24,371 nt of DNA from an uncultured Collinsella sp. (GTDB taxonomy: Bacteria; Actinomycetota; Coriobacteriia; Coriobacteriales; Coriobacteriaceae). Location of the stretch: assembly GCA_900543505.1 (NCBI GenBank), contig UQSB01000032.1:1-24371 (forward strand). The letters are read 5' to 3'. This document shows positions 17,003 through 24,371 of this stretch, one piece after another; positions within the stretch are counted from its first letter, which is position 1, and each line of letters starts with the position of its first letter. A program made the position numbers and the translations under genes. Under the pieces are notes generated by a model. That model saw nothing but the letters and a program-made list of their open reading frames with translations, did no database searches and was not told the DNA's origin.

Positions 17003-17476
17003 ATGGATTCCAAAAGACTTGCCGAGATAGCCGATGTGATGGAGGACCGCGGCCTCACGCGCGTACGCGTTGAGGAGCCCGATGGCACCGCGGTCGAACT
17101 CGAGCGCGCGAGTGTGGCGCAGCCGGTTGCCGTGCCCATGCCTATGCCGAGCGCCATGGCCGCTCAAGTTGCAGCTCCCACAGTCGCGCCTGCCGCACCG
17201 GAACCCGCCACGCAGACACCTGCCGCCGCGCCGGAGCCCAAGGGCACCGAGGTGACTGCTCCCATGGTGGGCGTCTTCTATGCTGCCCCTGCGCCGGGCG
17301 ACGAGCCGTTTGTGCACGTGGGCTCCAAGGTCAAGGCCGGCGAGACCCTCTGCATCATCGAGGCCATGAAGGTTCTCAACGAGGTGACGGCCGAGGCAGA
17401 CGGTGAGGTGCTCGAGATCTGCGTGGCCGACGGCGACCTCGTGGAGTTTGGCAGCTGCCTCATGAGGATCGGATAG
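17003..17476 (+). CDS. accB: Biotin carboxyl carrier protein of acetyl-CoA carboxylase
   Basis: AccB (157 residues) carries carboxybiotin between the two halves of acetyl-CoA carboxylase. An N-terminal domain (1-35) is followed by a linker rich in alanine and proline (about 40-80). The biotinyl domain starts at VTAPMVGVFYAAPAPG, and biotin attaches to Lys123 in EAMKVLNE. The divergent birA encodes the ligase that acts on this lysine. AGGAG precedes the ATG by seven bases. Confidence 0.96.
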   Translation: MDSKRLAEIADVMEDRGLTRVRVEEPDGTAVELERASVAQPVAVPMPMPSAMAAQVAAPTVAPAAPEPATQTPAAAPEPKGTEVTAPMVGVFYAAPAPGDEPFVHVGSKVKAGETLCIIEAMKVLNEVTAEADGEVLEICVADGDLVEFGSCLMRIG

Positions 17477-17485
17477 GTGATATCC

Positions 17486-17908
17486 ATGAACAAAGAAGAG
17501 CTCAAGAAGCTGTTACCGCATCGCGAGCCGATGCTTTTGCTCGACGAAGCCGAGCTGGTGGGCGACGAGGCCCACGGCAAGATCACGATTACGGGCGACG
17601 AGTACTTTTTGCAGGGGCATTTTCCGGGAAATCCGGTCGTCCCCGGCGTGATTCAGTGCGAGATGCTCGCCCAGAACTGCTGCGTGCTGCTGATGGGCGA
17701 TGAGGAGGCGCGTGGCGCGACGCCGTTCTACACGAGTCTGGACAAGGTGCGCTTTAAGCGTCCGGTACGCCCGGGCGACACGGTGGACCTGGTGTGCTCC
17801 ATCACGCGTGCGCGCGGGCCGTTCCGCTTTGCGACGGGCACCGCGAGCGTCAACGGTGAGGTTTGCTGCCGCGCCGATATGTCTTTTGCACTCATGCACG
17901 AAAGTTAA
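17486..17908 (+). CDS. fabZ: 3-hydroxyacyl-[acyl-carrier-protein] dehydratase
   Basis: FabZ (140 residues) dehydrates beta-hydroxyacyl-ACP to trans-2-enoyl-ACP. This is a hot-dog fold with LPHREPMLLLD, the catalytic His45 in GHFPGNPVVPGV, and Glu59 in QCEMLAQ. ATG 17486 is chosen because the family N-terminus (MNKEELKKLLPHR) begins there; an in-frame GTG at 17477 directly follows the accB stop. With FabK as the reductase, no FabA-type isomerase is present in this cluster. Confidence 0.95.
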   Translation: MNKEELKKLLPHREPMLLLDEAELVGDEAHGKITITGDEYFLQGHFPGNPVVPGVIQCEMLAQNCCVLLMGDEEARGATPFYTSLDKVRFKRPVRPGDTVDLVCSITRARGPFRFATGTASVNGEVCCRADMSFALMHES

Positions 17909-17918
17909 GGAAGGCTTC

Positions 17919-19262
17919 ATGTTCGACAAAGTGCTCATCGCCAACCGCGGAGAAGTCGCGGTCCGTGTTATCCGCGCGTGCCGAGATATGGGCATCAAGA
18001 CCGTCGCCGTTTATTCCACGGCCGATGCGGACGCGCTGCACGTGCAGCTTGCCGACGAGGCGTATTGCATCGGCGGCCCGCGTCTTGCCGAGAGCTACCT
18101 CAACGACGATGCCGTGCTCACCTGTGCCGTGAAGTCGGGGGCAAAGGCGATCCATCCTGGCTATGGCTTTTTTTCCGAGAAGGCAAGCTTCGCGCGCGAC
18201 TGCGACAAGTATGGCCTGGCGTTTGTCGGTCCTTCGGCCAAGGTGATCAACAGCATGGGCGACAAGGACGCCGCACGCCGAACGGCCGCTGCCGCGGGCG
18301 TGCCCATCGTGCCGGGCTGCGATTTGCTCAAAAGCCCCGAGGAGGCAACGGCCGAGGCCGAGCGCATTGGCTGTCCCGTGCTCATTAAGGCGCGTGCAGG
18401 CGGTGGCGGTCGCGGCATTCGTAAAGTCGAGCGCGTGGAAGATGCGGCAAAGGCGTTCATCGAGGCGCGCGCCGAGGGCGAGGCCGTTTTTGGCGACGGC
18501 GAGTGCTACATGGAGAAGTTCGTCGCGCCGGCGCACCACGTTGAGGTGCAGATTATGGCCGATAAGCAGGGCCATGTGTTTTCGCTCGGCGAGCGCGAGT
18601 GCTCGGTGCAGCGTCGCAACCAAAAGCTGATCGAGGAGAGCCCCGCGCCGTGTCTCGACGGACACGACGACATTCGTGCTCGCATGCACAAGGCGGCGCG
18701 TGACCTGGCTCGTGCCGTCGGCTACGAAGGAGCCGGTACCATCGAGTTCCTGTATTCGGACGACGGCAATTTCTACTTTATGGAAATGAACACGCGCTTG
18801 CAGGTGGAGCATCCGGTTACGGAGTTTGTGACCGATACCGACTTGGTCAAGTGGCAGCTGCGCGTGGCAGCCGGCCAGCCTCTGCCCTTTGAGCAGGAGG
18901 ACATGCCGGTTCGCAACCACGCCATGGAGTGCCGCATCAATGCCGAAACGCCGGGCTTTCTGCCGTCATGCGGAACGGTCACCGCGTTGCGTGTGCCGGG
19001 TGGTCCGCGCGTACGCTGGGATTCCGCCATGTTTACCGGTGCGAACGTTCCGCCGTACTACGACTCCATGCTCGGCAAGCTCATCGTGTGTGCGCCCACG
19101 CGCGACGGTGCCATTCGCAAGATGCGTTCGGCCCTGGGCGAGCTCGTGATCGAGGGCGTGAGCGAAAACAGCGAGCTTCAGCTCGACGTGCTGGCAAACG
19201 ATGAGTTCTTGTCGGGCATGTATCACACCGATTTGATGGGGCATCTCTATGCTGATGAATAG
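17919..19262 (+). CDS. accC: Biotin carboxylase subunit of acetyl-CoA carboxylase
   Basis: AccC (447 residues) uses ATP and bicarbonate to carboxylate the biotin on AccB. It is an ATP-grasp enzyme. The N-terminal domain starts MFDKVLIANRGEVAVRVIRA, and GYGFFSEKASFARDC follows. The glycine-rich ATP lid KARAGGGGRGIRKV and the metal and bicarbonate site EMNTRLQVEHPVTE are intact. TAAGGAAGG lies a few bases before the ATG. The last 14 bases overlap accDA, which indicates coupled translation. Confidence 0.97.
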   Translation: MFDKVLIANRGEVAVRVIRACRDMGIKTVAVYSTADADALHVQLADEAYCIGGPRLAESYLNDDAVLTCAVKSGAKAIHPGYGFFSEKASFARDCDKYGLAFVGPSAKVINSMGDKDAARRTAAAAGVPIVPGCDLLKSPEEATAEAERIGCPVLIKARAGGGGRGIRKVERVEDAAKAFIEARAEGEAVFGDGECYMEKFVAPAHHVEVQIMADKQGHVFSLGERECSVQRRNQKLIEESPAPCLDGHDDIRARMHKAARDLARAVGYEGAGTIEFLYSDDGNFYFMEMNTRLQVEHPVTEFVTDTDLVKWQLRVAAGQPLPFEQEDMPVRNHAMECRINAETPGFLPSCGTVTALRVPGGPRVRWDSAMFTGANVPPYYDSMLGKLIVCAPTRDGAIRKMRSALGELVIEGVSENSELQLDVLANDEFLSGMYHTDLMGHLYADE

Positions 19263-20973
19263 AAAAGCGAAGACGGTCAACGTCCTCGAGGGGCCGATGA
19301 CCGAGTCATGTGCCGAGTTTCCCGCGCGCCACGTGTTTATCAAGTGCCCGGGGTGCCGCCGTGTGATCGATGAGGCACGCCTGCACGACAACCTCGAGGT
19401 CTGTCCTCGTTGCGGCAAACACTTTCGCGTGAGCGGTCGCGCGCGCATGCGCATGACGGTCGACGAGGGCACGTTTGAGGAATGGGATGCTAATCTGGCG
19501 TCGGAGGACTTCCTCTCGTTTCGCGGTTATGCCGACAAGCTCAAGGGCGCGGTCGAGCGTTCGGGCGAGCGCGATGCCGTTGTGTGCGGCAGGGGCAAAA
19601 TCTGCGGTTGCGATACGGCGCTCTTCTTTATGGATGCCAACTTTATGATGGGCTCGATGGGTTCCGTGGTGGGCGAGAAGATCTGTCACGCATTTGAGCG
19701 TGCGACCGAGCTGGGATTGCCAGTCGTCGGCTTTACCGTTTCGGGCGGTGCGCGCATGCAAGAGGGCGTGACCTCGCTTATGCAGATGGCCAAGATTTCT
19801 GCGGCGGTTAGGCGCCACAGCGAGGCGGGCGGCCTGTATATCACGGTGCTCACCGACCCCACGACCGGAGGCGTAACCGCGAGCTTTGCCATGGAGGGCG
19901 ACATTATCCTGGCCGAGCCCGATGCCCTGACGGCATTTGCCGGCCCGCGCGTGATCGAGCAGAACATGCACAAGCGCCTGCCCAAGGGATTCCAGCGCTC
20001 CGAGTTTTTGCTGGAGCACGGCTTTTGCGATGCCGTTGTTCCGCGTGGCGAGATTGCGCTCACGGTAGGCGAGCTGTTGGCGCTGCACGAAGGGCACGCG
20101 CCCGGCCTGGGGGCACCGCATGAAATCGTGCATACGGGTCGCCGCGGCAAAAAGCTGGGACACTTGTTTAAGCGCTCGGCGGCACCAAAAACCGCGCTCG
20201 AGATTGTCAAGCAGACCCGCTCGGCAGATCGCGCCACGGCGGGTGAGATGATCTCGTTGGGCCTGGATGGATTTGTGGAGCTGCACGGCGACCGTTACTT
20301 TGGCGACGACGCCGCTGTGGTGGGCGGCATCGGCTGGAAGGACGGGCGACCCGTGACGGTTATCGCCATCGAGCGCGGCACCACGACCAAAGAGCGTATC
20401 CGCCGCAACTTTGGCATGGCGCATCCCGAGGGCTACCGCAAGGCGCGTCGCCTTATGCGTCAGGCCGAAAAGTTCGGTCGACCGGTTCTGTGCCTGGTCG
20501 ATACTTCGGGCGCGTTTTGCGGCATCGGTGCCGAGGAGCGCGGCCAGGGCGAGGCGATTGCCCAGAATCTCATGGAGATGAGCGGCCTTAAGACGCCGAT
20601 TGTCTCGGTGGTGACAGGCGAGGGCGGCTCTGGTGGCGCGCTGGCGCTGTCCGTGGCCGACCGCATCCTGATGCTCTCGAGCTCGGCCTATTCGGTCGTG
20701 AGTCCCGAGGCCTGTGCGTCGATCCTGTGGAAGGATACCGAGCGCGCGAATGAGGCCGCCGAGGCGCTTATGCTCACGGCCCCCGATCTGCTGGCGCTCG
20801 GCATCGTCGACGGCATCGTTGACGATAGGGGCCTGTCGCATGAGGAGATCGCCGGTGCCGTCATGTCCTCGGCATTTGATGCCTTCTATACGCTTGGGCA
20901 GCTCGACGACGCGACCCTCACAAACCTCCGCTACGAAAAGTACCGCGCAATCGGTCAGTACCGCACGATGTGA
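19249..20973 (+). CDS. accDA: Acetyl-CoA carboxylase carboxyltransferase, fused beta (AccD) and alpha (AccA) subunits
   Basis: This 574-residue protein transfers the carboxyl group from biotin to acetyl-CoA to give malonyl-CoA. Residues 1-300 correspond to AccD: a four-cysteine zinc ribbon (Cys33, Cys36, Cys52, Cys55) and a crotonase-fold core with FTVSGGARMQEGVTSLMQM. From about residue 312 the sequence is AccA: LDGFVELHGDRYFGDD, RNFGMAHPEGYRKA, FVDTSGA-type LVDTSGAFCG, and GEGGSGGALAL. In E. coli and many Firmicutes these are two genes, accD and accA. The junction has no stop or internal start with a ribosome site. The start is ATG 19249 or 19255. Confidence 0.96.
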   Translation: MLMNRKAKTVNVLEGPMTESCAEFPARHVFIKCPGCRRVIDEARLHDNLEVCPRCGKHFRVSGRARMRMTVDEGTFEEWDANLASEDFLSFRGYADKLKGAVERSGERDAVVCGRGKICGCDTALFFMDANFMMGSMGSVVGEKICHAFERATELGLPVVGFTVSGGARMQEGVTSLMQMAKISAAVRRHSEAGGLYITVLTDPTTGGVTASFAMEGDIILAEPDALTAFAGPRVIEQNMHKRLPKGFQRSEFLLEHGFCDAVVPRGEIALTVGELLALHEGHAPGLGAPHEIVHTGRRGKKLGHLFKRSAAPKTALEIVKQTRSADRATAGEMISLGLDGFVELHGDRYFGDDAAVVGGIGWKDGRPVTVIAIERGTTTKERIRRNFGMAHPEGYRKARRLMRQAEKFGRPVLCLVDTSGAFCGIGAEERGQGEAIAQNLMEMSGLKTPIVSVVTGEGGSGGALALSVADRILMLSSSAYSVVSPEACASILWKDTERANEAAEALMLTAPDLLALGIVDGIVDDRGLSHEEIAGAVMSSAFDAFYTLGQLDDATLTNLRYEKYRAIGQYRTM

Positions 20974-21013
20974 CAAAGGGACAGTCCGCATGTCACATTG
21001 GGAAAGGCGTTCC

Positions 21014-22228
21014 ATGTCACAAGTTTCTAACACCTCGTTTACAACGACGGTCTCATCAAACGCCATGGCCGTGGTGGACTATCTGTCCAAAAGCATGATG
21101 TCGGCGCTGCCGTTTATTGTCTGCGCGGCGTTGCTCCGTACCGTCGCCGTCATTATGGGCGAAGGCATGCTGGGCCTGTGGTCTGCCGATTCCGAAATCT
21201 ATCGCCTGTTCTACAGTTGGCTCTATAACGCCGGCTACTACTTTTTGCCCATTTATCTTGGTTGGGCGGCTGCCCGCCAGCTCGGTTGCTCGGAGCAGCT
21301 GGGCATGATGCTGGGCGGCGTATTGATTGCGCCCGATCTGCTTAAGCTCGTCGATGCCGCATCGACGACGGGGGCATCGATGACTTTCGTGTATGGTCTA
21401 CTTCCCGCGCCGGTCAACGATTACACGACGACTGCTATTCCGGTTCTCATCTCGGTGCCCGTGCTATGGCAGGTGGAGCGTTTCTTTAAGCGCACTATCC
21501 CTCAGGCTGTGGCGTTTTCTTTTGTACCGTTTGCAACCATGCTCGTTATGGTTCCGGTTTCGCTGTGTATTACGGCGCCGGCGGGCAGCTATCTGGGCAT
21601 GCTGTTGGGCCAGCTTATGTTTATGCTTGGCAATTCCGGTGGCATCGTGTCGCTGCTCACGCTCATGGGGCTTGCCGCGGGCTGGGAGTTTCTTAAGATC
21701 GCGGGCGTCAGCAACGTTGTCCTATCGCTCGCCTATGCGCAGTTTATGAGTGTGGGAACGGATTCGTGCATCCTGATCGCCGCGACGATGGCAACGTTCG
21801 CCGTTTGGGGCATGCCCTTTGGCGCGTCGCTCCGCGTTGCGGATAAGGACGAGAAGGCGCTCATGCTGGGCTATTCAATCTCGGGCGTTCTTGGCGGCGT
21901 AAGCGAGCCGGCGCTGTACGGTTGCGGCTTCAAATATGGCAGGTGCCTGACGTGCATGGCCATCGGCGGCGCCGTCGGAGGCCTTGTTGCGGCCGTGGGC
22001 CACGTTACGGCCTATACCATCGGCATGACGAATGTCCTCATGGTCATTGGCTTTGCCACGGGCGGTATCTCGAACCTGCTGTGGTGCTGCGCTGCCGGCG
22101 GTGTGGCATTTGCGGTGTCTGCGGCGCTGAGCTACTGCTTTGGCGTGGTGTCGGCGAGGGGGCGGGCGGCAGAAGACGAAGTCGATTCGCCCGAAACAGT
22201 GGCGAGCGCTGCTGAAGCAAGCGTATAA
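21014..22228 (+). CDS. PTS EIIC-like sugar permease without EIIA or EIIB
   Basis: This 404-residue integral membrane protein has about ten hydrophobic segments. Its C-terminal half resembles the glucose/sucrose/beta-glucoside type EIIC domain, including the family motif GVSEPALYG and FKYGR. Normal EIIC domains are joined to, or encoded with, EIIB and EIIA; none is present here. The start at 21014 has GAAAGG six bases before; an in-frame ATG at 20990 with AAAGGGA is an alternative. No terminator separates it from accDA, so read-through from the fab operon is possible. The substrate cannot be named. It may borrow EIIA/EIIB from elsewhere or work as a sensor or facilitator. Confidence 0.75.
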   Translation: MSQVSNTSFTTTVSSNAMAVVDYLSKSMMSALPFIVCAALLRTVAVIMGEGMLGLWSADSEIYRLFYSWLYNAGYYFLPIYLGWAAARQLGCSEQLGMMLGGVLIAPDLLKLVDAASTTGASMTFVYGLLPAPVNDYTTTAIPVLISVPVLWQVERFFKRTIPQAVAFSFVPFATMLVMVPVSLCITAPAGSYLGMLLGQLMFMLGNSGGIVSLLTLMGLAAGWEFLKIAGVSNVVLSLAYAQFMSVGTDSCILIAATMATFAVWGMPFGASLRVADKDEKALMLGYSISGVLGGVSEPALYGCGFKYGRCLTCMAIGGAVGGLVAAVGHVTAYTIGMTNVLMVIGFATGGISNLLWCCAAGGVAFAVSAALSYCFGVVSARGRAAEDEVDSPETVASAAEASV

Positions 22229-22378
22229 ACCTGTGCGACAAAAGGACGATTCCTTTGTCATGTTCCAAGGTCGTGGCCCGTGTGGGTTGCGGCCTTTTTG
22301 TATCTGTGGGGCAAAGTGGCTACACTACAATCCGTTTGAGCAATAGATATATAGGTAGTACCGTGGGGGCGGATATAG
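22229..22378 (+). promoter_or_regulatory. Intergenic region with hairpin and weak promoter candidate
   Basis: GACAAAAGGA (22237-22246) and TCCTTTGTC (22251-22259) form a 9-bp stem with one bulge. It has no U-tract, so it is not a convincing terminator. TTGTAT (22298-22303) and TACACT (22321-22326), 17 bases apart, or TACAAT at 22326, are weak promoter candidates for the next gene. Confidence 0.3.
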
Positions 22379-23533
22379 ATGGTCGAGTGGATTGTTAAGC
22401 GTGCGCAGGGCGACCGTGCACGCGTGGGTACGTTGACGGGCATGGTGTGTATTCTCGCCAATGTGGCACTATGCGCTGCGAAGGGTGCAATTGGCGTGCT
22501 GTCGGGTTCGGTTTCGATCGTGGCAGATGCCATGAACAACCTGTCCGATGCCAGCTCGAATATCGTGAGCGTGCTGGGCTTTAAGCTGGCGACCAAGCCG
22601 GCCGACCCCGAGCATCCTTACGGCCACGGTCGCTACGAGTACCTCTCGGGTCTAGTCGTGGCGGCGCTCGTGCTGCTCATTGGCCTCGAACTGGTAAAGT
22701 CCTCGGTGGAGCGCATCATCCACCCCGAACCTGTCGAGTTCTCGCTTGCCCTGGTGGCAGTCCTTGCGCTTTCGATGGTCGTTAAGCTGTGGATGGCGGC
22801 CCTCAACCAAAAGCTCGGCGATCGTATTGAGTCCGAGACGCTGCATGCGACCGCTCAGGACTCAAAGAACGATGTCCTAGCCACGGGTGCTGTGCTGGCG
22901 TGCGCAATTGTTTCGCAGGTGACGCACATCAATCTTGATGCATGGGTCGGCCTTGCCGTTGGCGCCTATATTGGCTGGAGCGGCTTTGAACTCATCCAGG
23001 ATACGGTGAGCCCGCTTTTGGGCCAGGCGCCCGATCCTAAGCTGGTTAAGCACATTCGAGACAAGATCATGAGCTACCCCGGCGTTTTGGGCGTCCACGA
23101 TCTGATGGTTCACGACTACGGCCCGGGCAGGAAGTTCGCAAGCGCTCACGCCGAGATGGCAGCCGAGGCCAGCCCGCTGGAAAGTCACGACACGCTCGAT
23201 AACATCGAGCAGTCGTTTAGAAACGAAGACGGAATGATCGTCACGCTCCATTACGATCCCATCGTGACCGACGACCCCAAAGTGGCGAGCATGCGTCTGC
23301 GCATCAACGCTATGGTTCAAGAGATCGATAGCCGCCTTTCGATTCACGACCTGCGCTGTGTTCCGGGTCCCACGCATACTAACGTGATCTTTGACTGCGT
23401 ACGTCCCTCGGATTTGGCGATGAGCGCCGAGGACCTAAAGCGCGCGTTGGCGAAACGTGTCGAATCCGAATATCCCAAGTCGATTGCCAAGATCACGATC
23501 GACGAAGACTACGTAGACCATACCCACGAGTAG
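22379..23533 (+). CDS. Cation diffusion facilitator metal exporter, probably manganese type
   Basis: This 384-residue CDF-family protein exports divalent metal in exchange for protons. The membrane domain (about 1-205) has the paired metal motifs. In the second helix they are Asn53 and Asp57 (DAMNNLSDASS). In the fifth they are Asp161 and Asp165 (TAQDSKNDVL). The Asn-Asp/Asp-Asp set is found in manganese exporters such as MntE, whereas zinc CDFs carry histidine. HPYGHGRYEYL between helices two and three is a family hallmark. A cytoplasmic domain (about 215-380) follows and is longer than the usual 80 residues. The start at 22379 has a G-rich ribosome site. Confidence 0.88.
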   Translation: MVEWIVKRAQGDRARVGTLTGMVCILANVALCAAKGAIGVLSGSVSIVADAMNNLSDASSNIVSVLGFKLATKPADPEHPYGHGRYEYLSGLVVAALVLLIGLELVKSSVERIIHPEPVEFSLALVAVLALSMVVKLWMAALNQKLGDRIESETLHATAQDSKNDVLATGAVLACAIVSQVTHINLDAWVGLAVGAYIGWSGFELIQDTVSPLLGQAPDPKLVKHIRDKIMSYPGVLGVHDLMVHDYGPGRKFASAHAEMAAEASPLESHDTLDNIEQSFRNEDGMIVTLHYDPIVTDDPKVASMRLRINAMVQEIDSRLSIHDLRCVPGPTHTNVIFDCVRPSDLAMSAEDLKRALAKRVESEYPKSIAKITIDEDYVDHTHE

Positions 23534-23572
23534 GGCTGAGCCGGTAAAGCAAGTTATACAGAAGGGGAGAGC

Positions 23573-24199
23573 ATGAAGCGTCTATATCTACTCCGCCACG
23601 GCCAGACAGAATTCAACGTCAAAAAGCTGGTCCAGGGCCGCTGCGATTCACCGTTAACCGACCTGGGCCGTAAACAAGCGGGAATGGCAGCCGCGTGGCT
23701 CAAAGCCCACGGCGTCGTCCCCGACAAAGTGGTCTCATCACCCTTAGGCCGGGCCATGGATACAGCTCAGCTCGTCGCTACCGAACTCCTCGGCCCGGAC
23801 GCTGCCGTCGACCCCTGCGAAGGCATCATCGAGCGCAGCTACGGCTCCTTCGAAGAAGGCCCCCACGACGCCCTGCCCACCGACGTCTGGGACCCCGGCG
23901 AGGATTTGGTCCCCTTTGGAGGAGAGGGAAGCAAAGCGTTGCAAGAACGCATGGTAGCCACCCTCACCAATCTCATAAGCGCCGAGGATATCGAAACCCT
24001 TCTAGCAGTAAGCCACGGCAGCGCCAGCCGCCAATTCATCAAAGCTGCAGCCCCAGAGGGCTTCGAGCTCCCAACAAAACTCCCCAACTGCGCCATCATG
24101 ATTTTCGATTTTGACGAGGAAGATTTGCAAGGAGAGAGCGACAGGTCCCAATGCAAGTTTACCCTTCAGCAAATAGTGGACCCCCAACAAAGTCATTAG
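23573..24199 (+). CDS. Histidine phosphatase (phosphoglycerate mutase-like)
   Basis: This is a 208-residue member of the histidine phosphatase superfamily. The nucleophile His9 lies in LLRHGQTEFN, followed by GRCDSPLTDLGRKQA. The catalytic acid is probably Glu87 (IIERSYGSFEE), and the second histidine is His148 (AVSHGSASRQF). Small proteins of this type include broad phosphatases, cofactor-independent-looking GpmB relatives and CobC, and the sequence alone does not decide between them. There are no cobalamin genes nearby. GGGGAGAG precedes the ATG. The gene ends 55 bases before palindrome copy 3. Confidence 0.88.
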   Translation: MKRLYLLRHGQTEFNVKKLVQGRCDSPLTDLGRKQAGMAAAWLKAHGVVPDKVVSSPLGRAMDTAQLVATELLGPDAAVDPCEGIIERSYGSFEEGPHDALPTDVWDPGEDLVPFGGEGSKALQERMVATLTNLISAEDIETLLAVSHGSASRQFIKAAAPEGFELPTKLPNCAIMIFDFDEEDLQGESDRSQCKFTLQQIVDPQQSH

Positions 24200-24254
24200 C
24201 TTGAACGAGCAGAGTTAAGCAGACATCAACGTGTCGTCTCCCGAGCACGGCGGA

Positions 24255-24371
24255 GGGCCGGAGAAATATATTAAGGTCATCGCGAGTTCCGCACGCAAAG
24301 GAGAGCACTTAATGTGCTTTCCGTCTTGCGCAGGACTGTAGAGCTGGGACCTTAATATATTTCTCCGGCCC
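24255..24371. repeat. Palindromic repeat family, copy 3, with different arms; runs to window end
   Basis: Outer arms 24255-24278 and 24348-24371 pair at 24 of 24 positions (GGGCCGGAGAAATATATT... on the left). They share no extended similarity with the arms of copies 1 and 2. The enclosed core, from TCGCGAGTTCCGCACGC to GGACTGTAGAG, matches copy 2 with one change (GGAGAGCAC for GGAAAGCAC), which keeps a G-T pair. The palindrome may continue beyond the window. Confidence 0.88.

Noticed and set aside
15596..17317. 573-codon open frame antisense to fabF and accB
   Set aside because: Spans several real genes on the other strand, rich in Arg/His/Gly as expected of a shadow.
19306..21066. 586-codon open frame antisense to accDA
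   Set aside because: Shadow of a high-GC gene with strong third-position bias; no recognisable motifs.
22279..22300. Terminator after the EIIC gene at GGCC...GGCCTTTTT
   Set aside because: Only four base pairs can form before the T-run, which is too weak to call.

Overview
The window is 24.4 kb of a GC-rich bacterial chromosome. The fab/acc gene order, the AccD-AccA fusion, the str operon layout and the RpoC tail fit an intestinal Coriobacteriia, most likely Collinsella. That assignment is inferred from gene content and codon use; no 16S rRNA gene is present.

Region 1 (1-3251) is the 3' three quarters of rpoC. It ends in an unusual extension that resembles the C-terminal domain of the RNA polymerase alpha subunit. 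Region 2 (about 3281-7140) is an accessory island between rpoC and rpsL. It holds an intact IS3-family element inserted in the loop of the rpoC terminator hairpin, two 192-bp palindromic repeats, and an ECF sigma/membrane anti-sigma pair between short inverted repeats. It also holds a 121-bp element with terminal inverted repeats. Region 3 (7195-10790) is a str-type operon, rpsL-rpsG-fusA-rpsJ, with a clear promoter and terminator. tuf is absent and rpsJ is cut off from the rest of the S10 operon.

Region 4 (10848-20973) is the lipid-synthesis locus. birA (biotin-protein ligase) is divergent from fabH-acpP-fabK-fabD-fabG-fabF-accB-fabZ-accC-accDA. AccB, AccC and AccDA make malonyl-CoA, FabD loads it on AcpP, FabH starts the chain, and FabF, FabG, FabZ and FabK run the elongation cycle. 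BirA biotinylates AccB. fabK carries a one-base frameshift in this sequence. Two copies of a 13-bp motif in the birA-fabH gap look like operator sites.

Region 5 (21014-24371) has an orphan PTS EIIC-like permease, a cation diffusion facilitator with a manganese-type metal motif, a histidine phosphatase, and at the very end a third member of the palindrome family. That third copy has the same core as the first two but completely different, perfectly paired arms. The least explained signals are this palindrome family, the IS inside a terminator loop, and the alpha-CTD-like RpoC tail.
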